NCBI RefSeq assembly: GCF_042477335.2 | Contig: NC_091257.1 | Location: 46,408,501-46,472,500, forward strand | Reading direction: 5' to 3' | DNA: 64,000 nucleotides | DNA from: Ovis canadensis | Lineage: Eukaryota; Chordata; Mammalia; Artiodactyla; Bovidae | Shown: in pieces, positions 57,231 to 64,000 of the stretch | How positions within the stretch are numbered: position 1 is the stretch's first letter | Layout of the letters: each line of letters opens with the position of its first letter | Position numbers and translations under genes: made by a program | Notes under the pieces: model-generated | The model's database searches: none | What the model was told of the DNA's origin: nothing | The model's input: the letters and a program-made list of their open reading frames with translations, nothing else

Positions 57231-57526
57231 TGTTATGCACCGAGCCCGTATCTCTAAACCGCCCGAGAGAGCAAGTCCACCACAGTAATGCAAAGGCAAG
57301 AAGGGAGTTTATTTCTAGCGCGCTAGGGCCCAAGTCTCATCCAGCACAGTGGAATCCGACTAGAGCCCTGAACAAAGGAGTATGGCGGCTTATATACAGG
57401 CAGTTCTTTGTCTCAGTTACAGGAGTAGCTGGCGTTACATGATTGGCCAGGGAGGATGAGTGCATGTCCTGTCTCTTTCTGGTAAACATGACTCAGGTCC
57501 TAGAGCCCGTCGTTTGGTCCCTAACA
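57231..57526 (-). repeat. 3' LTR (296 bp)
   Basis: Begins tgttatgcac and ends ccctaaca on the + strand, i.e. TG…CA on the minus strand. Minus-strand signals: CCAAT at 57442-57446, TATA at 57391-57396, AATAAA at 57308-57313. The host sequence to its left ends aaatcaaatc. Confidence 0.92.
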
Positions 57527-57543
57527 TTCCCCCCTGTCTTTAG
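57527..57543 (-). other. polypurine tract
   Basis: On the minus strand reads ctaaagacaggggggaa directly before the 3' LTR, as expected for plus-strand DNA priming. Confidence 0.85.
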
Positions 57544-57544
57544 A

Positions 57545-58453
57545 TCATATAGAGGAATCTTCCTCTCGGTCCTGAGACACAGTTTGATATTGTTGTCGAA
57601 GCACAAACAGCTGTACTGTATTTATGCATTCTTTTACAAAGGCTACAAGTCTATTGATAATACATGGGCCAAAGGTAAGCATCAGTAGAAGTACTAGCAG
57701 GGGTCCCAGCAAGGTGGAGATTAGGGTGGTCAACCAAGGGGATTGTTGAAACCAAGACTCAAACCATCCTTGTTGAGCCTCACGTTCTTGTTTACGTTGG
57801 GCTAGTCCCTCTCTTACTTTGGCCATAGATTTTCTAACTATTTTTGTGTGATCAGCATAAAAACAACACTCTTTTCCTAGGGCAGCACAGAGTCCCCCCT
57901 GTTGCAGAAAGAGCAGATCTAATCCTCTTCTGTTTTGCAGAACTACTTCAGATAGGGAAGTTAAAGATGATTCCAAATGACTAATAGATTGCTCTATACG
58001 GGTGATGTCCTCATCTATGGCCGCTCTCAGGGAGTTAAATCTTTGGCTTTGCAGGAACAAAGCTGTTATTCCTGTTCCGGCCCCGGCTATTTCAAGACCA
58101 AACATAGTTGCTATGGTTATGGCAGTAAGAGGTTCCCTCTTGACTCTGTAAGTTCTTTCTTGAGGATTTACGGTCAATTTTTGGGCCCAGTAATCATATA
58201 TTGTTTTTTCTGGTCGGTACAGAATCTTTGGCACAACTGCTACCATAACACAGAATTCTTCTTTGGGATCAAAGATTGAGCTGTGTAAGCACGGAGTCAG
58301 CCCCGTGTGCGAACAGACCCACCATCCTCCCATCCGTGGTATTAGCCACCTGGCTATGGGCAAGTCCGTAGGCTCAACGACATGCGCACACAGTGGAGAC
58401 CTCTCTGATAATACCTTGCCCATACATAACCCTTTTCCCCATACCTCTCTCAT
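57545..58453 (-). pseudogene. env: env, transmembrane (TM) region, open frame
   Basis: Open frame of 302 residues from the first ATG; the same frame is open upstream to about 58634. It holds the end of the surface protein, a furin-type site RVKR (103-106), a hydrophobic fusion peptide (about 108-131), a heptad region, the conserved region around LQNRRGLDLLFLQQGGL (172-188), the CX6CC motif (C189, C196, C197), a membrane segment (about 240-263) and a cytoplasmic tail. It stops at 57545 just before the polypurine tract. It is open but severed from its signal peptide and receptor-binding part by breaks upstream, so I class env as broken. TM proteins of this type sit in membranes and mediate fusion. 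Confidence 0.88.
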
Positions 58454-59362
58454 TGTAAGGCCTACTTTTCGGTCTCCCCATCGACATTGGGGAGGATTGG
58501 TGCCGTTGGCCAGATCGTAAGAGGCGTTGAGGCCTACTGCCTTGTAATAAGGGGGAATTAAGTTGTAACATAACCAACAGGATTTAGTTGCCTCAGGATG
58601 GGTTTGATTTAAGGTAGCATAAGCTGCCTTTACTAATCTTCATAGTGGATCTGTTTGTCCGAGTTTAGCAAGGGGGCCCGCCTCTGGGTCTTTTGTTGGT
58701 CCCTGGGATGTAGGTAGGGAGGTTGTCGGGTAGAGAGTTGCATGGACCTGTTCAGCGGGGTTTGGACCGATACTATACATTCGTACCGGTTCTAAAACTT
58801 GACTCACAACAATGATCCCATTATAATACTCCCGGTATGGGAACCCGTCAGTTCTGGTCTGGAGCCCCCATGATATCCCGTTGACCCAGGCCTTTTCTTT
58901 TTTTGCTTTGTCAATGTTAAACCTTATTTTTACCTGGGCAAAGTTATGATCCTTTTCTCAATTGGAGTATGGAGGTACAGGTCCTACAAATGAGAAGTTA
59001 AGCAAGTCCCAATTTCCTACATCCCACCGTCTATACCCTGGAGTCTCCGACCCATCATTGGAGGTTACGCAGTCCCAAGATTTACAATAAGAGTCCTGTA
59101 TCCCCCCACAGATCTTCCAGTTATGCCTGGGCGCACCTGGACATGCCCAGAATGCATGATTCTGGAGCTTGCCCCTCTTCCAGGGTACATTTACCACCAG
59201 CTTAAGGTCAAAGTATAAGTCTGGCCACCAAGTATTTGGTGGATGTATTGTGGTGGTGGAGTTAAGCATCTCACGTGTTAGCCCATTTTGCAGTTTCCAG
59301 GTGATTCTGATGGGTTGGTGCAGGTTCACACTGGCAGCTTCGGAGCAGAGTAACATGGTCAT
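58454..59362 (-). pseudogene. env: env, surface (SU) region, broken
   Basis: The N-terminal open piece (59362-58958, about 134 residues) reads NGLTREMLNSTTTIHPPNTW and WWPDLYFDLKLVVNV, and ends at a TGA (58958-58960). Downstream, retroviral SU sequence continues, but the frame changes before the CWLC motif (58579-58568), which is in frame with the TM region. Stops occur near 58643-58635. No hydrophobic signal peptide is obvious after the start at 59362. At least one stop and one frameshift break it. Confidence 0.75.
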
Positions 59363-59924
59363 CCATAAGATGGTCTAGACGAGTTGTCTTGGTCCTGTCG
59401 ACGACGGAGCTTCAGCCTCAGGGGGTTGGATGGGTGCAGAGACGCTTTCCATTCTTTTTTAGCATCTTCCTGCTCTGCTGAAGTAGCTGGGCGTACATGG
59501 TTGCAATGCACCCAAGGCCCAATACCGTCGACCTTTAGGGCAGTTGCGGTGGTAAGAAAAACAACATAAGGACCCTTTCATTTGGGTTCTAGTGCCTTGG
59601 TTTGGTGCCTTTTGACCCATACCCAATCTCTTGGGCCAATGTCATGTGAGGGAATAGTTCCCTTATTTTGACCCACATGTATTTCCCGGAGCAGTTTCCA
59701 GACAAGAGAGTGCACCTTGCTTAAGGCCATCAGGGCCTCTTGGAATTGTCCCAACGTGGGAGGCGGTAGTTTCTTCCCTTCAAATATTGGACATACAGAG
59801 GGAGGTCTCCCATACAGAATTTCAAATGGGGTCAGATTAAGTTGATAAGGAGTATTACGGGCACGGAAGAGGGCGAAGGGAAGGAGGGTCACCCAGTCCC
59901 TGCCAGTCTCTATAGCCAATTTAG
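59363..59924 (-). pseudogene. pol: pol, integrase C-terminal part
   Basis: The frame 59919-59578 continues the integrase (ETGRDWVTLLPFALFRARN, PFEILYGRPP, GPRDWVWVKRHQTKALEP) in a frame one base shifted from the core upstream. It stops at TGA 59578-59580, after which the integrase tail continues in the same frame toward 59370 and overlaps the env start, as in gammaretroviruses. The frame change maps to a 7-base homopolymer at 59931-59937. Confidence 0.8.
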
Positions 59925-60482
59925 TTAAAGTTTTTTTAGGGTCCGATTCATTCTTTTTACTTGCCCTGAGCTCTGTGGACTGTATTCACAATGTAACTTC
60001 CATTTAGTCCCCAGGGCTAGGGCAAGGCTCTGAACTATTTGACTCACAAAAGCAGGTCCATTATCAGAGCCGATGGTCACCAGCAGGCCAAACCTGGGAA
60101 CTATTTCTTTTAAGATCTTTTTCGCCACTATCATCGCGGTTTTTCCCTTTGTAGGAAAAGCCTCCACCCACCCTGAAAAGGTATCCACCAACACTAACAA
60201 GTACTGGTAACCATACTTGCCTGGCCTTACCTCGGTGAAATCTATTTCCCAGTGTTGCCCTGGTCCTTCTCCCTGATACCTCAGTCTTGCATGTTGTCTT
60301 TCTCCTGGCCTCATCTGTTGACACGCCTTACAAGCACGCACTGTGTTCTTTACAGCTGTCTGGTGCCGGGGAAATCGCAGGGGCGCAGTTTGAAAGAGCA
60401 TCAGAGTCTTCTTTTCTCCCAGATGAGTAGACAAGTGTAAATGCTCACATAGTTGCCATCCCAACTGAGCAGGGAATATCAA
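59925..60482 (-). pseudogene. pol: pol, integrase core
   Basis: 185 residues: HHCC zinc-binding region (HLSTH … CKAC, residues 17-54), then the catalytic core with D81 (EIDFTEV) and D140 (SDNGPAF). The third acidic residue, expected 35 residues after D140, is lysine (K176, in SGQVKRMNR). The frame is the same as the RT/RNase H frame but separated from it by TGA at 60498-60500, and it is lost at the homopolymer at 59931-59937. Integrase would insert viral DNA into the host genome; this copy cannot. Confidence 0.9.
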
Positions 60483-60497
60483 GTAGCCGTCTGAGTC

Positions 60498-62855
60498 TCA
60501 GTACCATCCATCTTCACCTTTTTGAAGGTTGGTGTGTTCTTGGATCCATGCAAGGTCTGTGGATGAATACTCAGGGGTTGGGGGCAGAGTTCCCATACCT
60601 GGAGGTGGAAGTCTGATCGCCAACACAGGGGTGATGAAATCTTCATCAGCTACGTTTTGAGCTGCCAGGTCTGCGGCACGATTCCCTCGTCCCTGATGTC
60701 CAGGTACGTGTACTATTGACACAGCCCGAGGCATGTGTACAGCCTCTAAAAGTCTACGGATTTCAGGCAAATTTTTAATTTTTTTTCCTTTAGCTGTCAA
60801 AAACCCCCGTTCCCGATATATTGGGCCCTGGATGTGTACCGTGCCAAAAGCATAGTGACTGTCAGTGAAAATAGTTATTCTTTTTCCTTTGGCTCTCTCT
60901 AATGCTTGAATCAGGGCAATTAACTCTGCCTTTTGTGCTGAGGTATCCGGGGGAAGGGCCTCTGCCCATATCGTCTGTCCAGAGTCATCTACTACTGTGG
61001 CTCCCGCCTGTCTCTGTCCATCTTTCACATAACTGCTGCCATCTGTGAACCATTTTAGCTCACTGCTATCCAGCGGAGTATCAGTTAAGTCCTTTCGTAT
61101 TGCTGTTACCCCGTCCAGTATCTCATCACAATCATGGAGGGGGCTATTTTCCTCCGGATTGGGCAAAAGAGTGGCCGGATTTAGAGTGCAGGGCGTTTGG
61201 AAATGAATCCGTGGGGTGTCAAGTAGCAAGGCCTGGTAGTGCGTCAAGCAGGCATTAGAAATCCATTTACCTGGGGGTTGCTTTAAAACTCTCTCTATGG
61301 CATGAGGAGTGTAGACCAAGAGTCTCTGTCCATAAGTCAGTTTATCAGCATCGTGGACTAAGAGCGCGGTGGCCACAATGATATGGAGGCAAGGTGGCCA
61401 TCCGGCTGCCACTGGGTCCAGTCTCTTGGAAAGGTAAGCTACAGGTCGCTTCCATGGTCCCCATCTCTGTGTTAGTACCCCTTTTTCTATCCCCTGCTTT
61501 TCATTTACAAATAATTGGAAAGGCTTAGATGGATCAGGGAGGGCAAGGGCAGGAGCTTCCAGCAAGGCTCGCCTGAGCTCTTGGAAGGCCTCTTTCATTG
61601 GCTCAGTCCATTTCCAGTCCTTGTTTTCTTTGGTCCCTTCATATAGGGGCCTGGCCTTTTTTGCAAACCCCAAGATCCATAACCGGCAATATCCCACAGT
61701 TCCCAGAAATTCTCTCACTTGTCTAGGGTTTGCCGGCTCAGGGATCTGGAGGATGGTTTCTTTCATAGCCTGTGTTAGCCACCTCTGGCCCTGTTTTATC
61801 TTATAACCGAGGTATGTAACCTCTTGCTTGGCAATCTGGGCCTTTTTGGCACTGACCCTGTAACCTAAAGTCCCCAAGGTTTGGAGAAGGTCACCTGTTG
61901 CCTCTTGGCACTCTTTTTCTGTAGCCGCTGCCAGCATAAGGTCATCAGCATATTGTAATAAAACAATGGTAGGGTGTTCAACCCGATACTCACGGAGGTC
62001 TTCGTCCATGGCCTCATTAAATAACGTGGGTGAGTTTTTGAAACCCTGTGGTAAGCGAGTCCATGTCAGCTGCACAGGGGTCTGACCACCGTCTTCCTGC
62101 CATTTGAAGGCAAAGATCTCTTGGCTTGCGGGGGCAAGAGGCAAACTGAAAAAGGCATCTTTTAAATCTAAAACAGTGTACCAAATGTAGTTTGGAGGCA
62201 AGTTGCTTAGCAATGTATAAAGGTTAGGAACTGTAGAATGAATATCACTCACCCGTTTGTTTACTTCTCGTAGATCTTGAACCGGTCTAAAATCAGTTCC
62301 CCCAGGCTTTTTTACAGGCAACAGGGGAGTGTTCCATGGGGACCGGCACCTTTTCAGGACCCCAGCGTCTATGAGGCGTTGTATATGAGGAGTAATTCCT
62401 TGTAGAGCCTCCTGACTCATGGGATGCTGCCGCACCCTCACCGGGGAAGCACTGGCTTTCAGTTCCACAATGATAGGGGGCCTCTGTTTGGCTGGTCCCA
62501 TTCCTGCAGTTTCAGCCCAGGCCTGAGGGTATCTTTGAACCCATGGTTGTGCTTCAGGGCTTATTGTCGCTGGGGCCTCTGGCAAGTAGAGTCTGTATTC
62601 ATCTTTTAATGCCAGAGACAGGACCTGAAGAGGATGCCTGGTCCCATCTAAAACCGACACTTGTCCGTGGTCGAAATGAATTTGGGCATTCACTTTAGAC
62701 AGTAAATCCCTTCCCAACAAGGGCGCTGGACACTCAGGTATCACCAGAAAAGAATGGGTTACCTGGTGGGCCCCCAAGTTCACATGACGTTTTGTAGTCC
62801 ATCCATAACGTTTAGTCCCAGTTGCTCCCTGCACCCAGCTACTTTTCTTAGACAT
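60498..62855 (-). pseudogene. pol: pol, protease end, reverse transcriptase, RNase H
   Basis: 785-residue open frame from its first ATG. The start is the C-terminal protease ([16 protein letters not shown]). RT follows, with [22 protein letters not shown] (catalytic Asp near 233), [16 protein letters not shown] (268-283) and [10 protein letters not shown] (301-310). RNase H has the four acidic residues D605 (TDGSS), E644, D665 (TDSHY) and D729. It ends at TGA 60498-60500, before the integrase zinc region. The frame is linked upstream to gag through UAG readthrough but is cut by TAA at 62868-62870 inside the protease. RT and RNase H motifs are otherwise complete. Confidence 0.93.
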
Positions 62856-62981
62856 GGGTCCATCTTTTTAGTTTAAGACTGAGTATTGGGCTCCTGTGTC
62901 CACCATGAAGCCAACCAGTTTCCCCTCCACATTTATAGTTACCCAGGACTCGGGGAGGGGCTTCGAGCCCTGACCCCCCTA
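62856..62981 (-). pseudogene. pro: protease start after gag UAG, with internal stop
   Basis: From the UAG at 62979-62981 the frame continues into protease without shift, the arrangement used by gammaretroviruses for readthrough. The active site DTGA is encoded at 62889-62900 ([12 protein letters not shown]). A TAA at 62868-62870 then ends the frame, 10 residues later. Confidence 0.85.
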
Positions 62982-63230
62982 GTCGCTATCCTCGCCCTCA
63001 TAGAGGATATGACTGTCTGGAGAGCGAGTCTCATTCTTGGGGTTCTTGGGCTCCTCTTTCAGATTTTTCTTGGGGCATTTATCTTTCCAATGTCCAAACT
63101 TTTTACAAAATGCACATTGGTTTTTTTCAAGCTTACGCCTTGTCGTTTTTTCTTCAGTTTTTGAGTCCAATTTTTTCTTTTTTTGGAACCTGTTTTTGTT
63201 TCTAACCCCAGCAAAAATATCTGGGCCAGC
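62979..63230 (-). pseudogene. gag: gag remnant: nucleocapsid
   Basis: Basic region followed by one zinc knuckle CAFCKKFGHWKDKC (CX2CX4HX4C), then an acidic end and UAG at 62979-62981. A single knuckle is typical of gammaretroviruses. Upstream in this frame a stop occurs near 63237, and the capsid that should precede it is absent. Confidence 0.88.
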
Positions 63231-63324
63231 TCTTTTTCACCAGTAACGAAAGATTCTGAGCTCTAGACTTGAAATCAGAGAAGTGGTCAGTCATCAGAGA
63301 CAGCGGAGTAGTAGTCTGCCCCAT
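63202..63324 (-). pseudogene. gag: gag remnant: matrix N-terminus
   Basis: ATG at 63322-63324 begins a frame of 40 residues, MGQTTTPLSL…, with Gly2 as the myristoylation site, as in gammaretroviral matrix proteins. It ends at TAG 63202-63204. About 30 codons look like matrix; the rest is the deletion junction. Most of gag (rest of matrix, p12-type region, capsid) is missing between this and the nucleocapsid, which is in a different frame. Confidence 0.82.
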
Positions 63325-63705
63325 GGGTACAGAGAACACGAACAACAACGAGACTCACACGGACAGTGCCGGCACACAGAGACACAGAAACGACACAACA
63401 AACAGATTCCAACTCTCAATATTACTTTCAGTCCTCTTTACAGCACTAGAAACCCCTTCTCTACTTGCAAGTGTCTTACTGTCAAGACGTCCTCAGTGCC
63501 AGCTGCCCTCCTGGTATGCTACCGGGGACTCGGCCTCACGCTGGACTTGCCTCTGCACTTTACACCCAGATGCCTCCCCAGTACGATACTGGGCCCCGGA
63601 CTTAATCTGGGCTTCTGCAATGTTAGCACCAGTGCTCAGAGCTCTTATCTCCTAACGAGGTTACTCCCTTCTACCAGGAGAGTTGTCCTCCCCGGTGGGA
63701 TGGAG
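63325..63705 (-). other. proviral leader
   Basis: 381 nt between the primer binding site and the gag ATG. This is where a packaging signal and splice donor would lie; I could not identify either with confidence. Confidence 0.75.
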
Positions 63706-63723
63706 ATCCCAGACAAGCCCCCA
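63706..63723 (-). other. primer binding site, tRNA-Pro type
   Basis: On the minus strand TGGGGGCTTGTCTGGGAT, two nt inside the 5' LTR. It matches the tRNA-Pro-type site of gammaretroviruses at all but two positions, both compatible with C-to-T decay at CpG. Confidence 0.88.
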
Positions 63724-63725
63724 AA

Positions 63726-64000
63726 TGTTATGCACCGAGCCCATATCTCTGAACCGCTTGAGAGAGCAAGTCCACCACAGTAATGCAAAGGCAAGAAGGG
63801 AGTTTATTTCTAGCACGCTAGGGCCCAAGTCTCATCCAGCACAGTGGAATCCGACTAGAGCCCCGAACAAAGGAGTATGGCGGCTTATATACAGGCAGTT
63901 CTTTGTCTCAGTTACAGGAGTAGCTGGCGTTACATGATTGGCCAGGGAGGATGAGTGCATGTCCTGTCTCTTTCTGGTAAACATGACTCAGGTCCTAGAG
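63726..64000 (-). repeat. 5' LTR, cut by window end
   Basis: 275 nt matching 57231-57505 of the other LTR with six differences, all transitions. TATA at 63886-63891. About 21 nt remain outside the window. Confidence 0.92.

Larger units (their letters stand above)
57231..64000 (-). mobile_element. endogenous gammaretrovirus-like provirus
   Basis: Antisense provirus: 3' LTR 57231-57526, polypurine tract, env, pol, a gag remnant, leader, a tRNA-Pro-type primer site, then the 5' LTR from 63726, cut by the window end about 21 nt short. Class is shown by the primer site, a gag stop (UAG) followed in frame by pro-pol, a CX6CC env transmembrane protein, and RT/integrase motifs. The estimated span is about 6.8 kb; the shortfall from the usual length of more than 8 kb is explained by a gag deletion. 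Every gene except the env transmembrane part is visibly broken, so it is not replication-competent. It lies within a BovB LINE. Confidence 0.9.

Noticed and set aside
60498..60500. TGA in pol as selenocysteine or programmed readthrough
   Set aside because: Gammaretroviral readthrough occurs at the gag UAG; this TGA lies between RNase H and integrase and is accompanied by other disabling changes.
57231..64000. an exogenous or infectious retrovirus
   Set aside because: It lies inside a BovB LINE, has diverged LTRs and has breaks in gag, pro, pol and env.

Overview
The window is nuclear DNA of a ruminant, most probably a bovid. It carries many copies of ruminant-type repeats (Bov-tA and Bov-A2 SINEs, BovB/RTE LINEs, bovine-type L1 tails) on top of older mammalian repeats (MIR, L2, MER5A, MLT1). 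This follows from reading the sequence; no database search was possible.

The only host protein-coding gene I can support is vimentin (VIM) on the + strand. It has a CpG-island promoter (about 16.0-18.5 kb), nine coding exons between 17318 and 24867, and a poly(A) signal at 25165. All splice sites are GT-AG. The exons sum to 1401 nt, giving an intact 466-residue type III intermediate filament protein. The promoter keeps a TATA box, CCAAT, GC boxes, a kappa-B-like site and a pair of AP-1 sites 14 bp apart.

Positions 1-16000 and 25.2-53.7 kb are gene-poor intergenic DNA made of nested repeats and unassigned sequence. Notable items are a 51-bp-stem foldback at 33774-33888; a unit at 35963-36687 in which a gammaretroviral gag (capsid) fragment is joined to a Bov-A2 SINE and flanked by a 12-bp target duplication; an MLT1 LTR split by two later insertions; and antisense ERVL-like pol and LTR remnants at 38-40.7 kb.

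From 53.8 kb to the window end is a four-layer nest. A BovB LINE (+) holds an antisense LTR (54557-55988), which holds a second BovB 3' fragment (54842-55768). The same first BovB is interrupted at 57231 by an antisense gammaretrovirus-like provirus that runs past the window end. The provirus has 296-bp LTRs, a tRNA-Pro-type primer binding site, a largely deleted gag, pol interrupted by stops and a frameshift, a broken env surface region and an open env transmembrane region. The LTRs differ at 6 of 275 comparable positions, so it is fairly young but defective.
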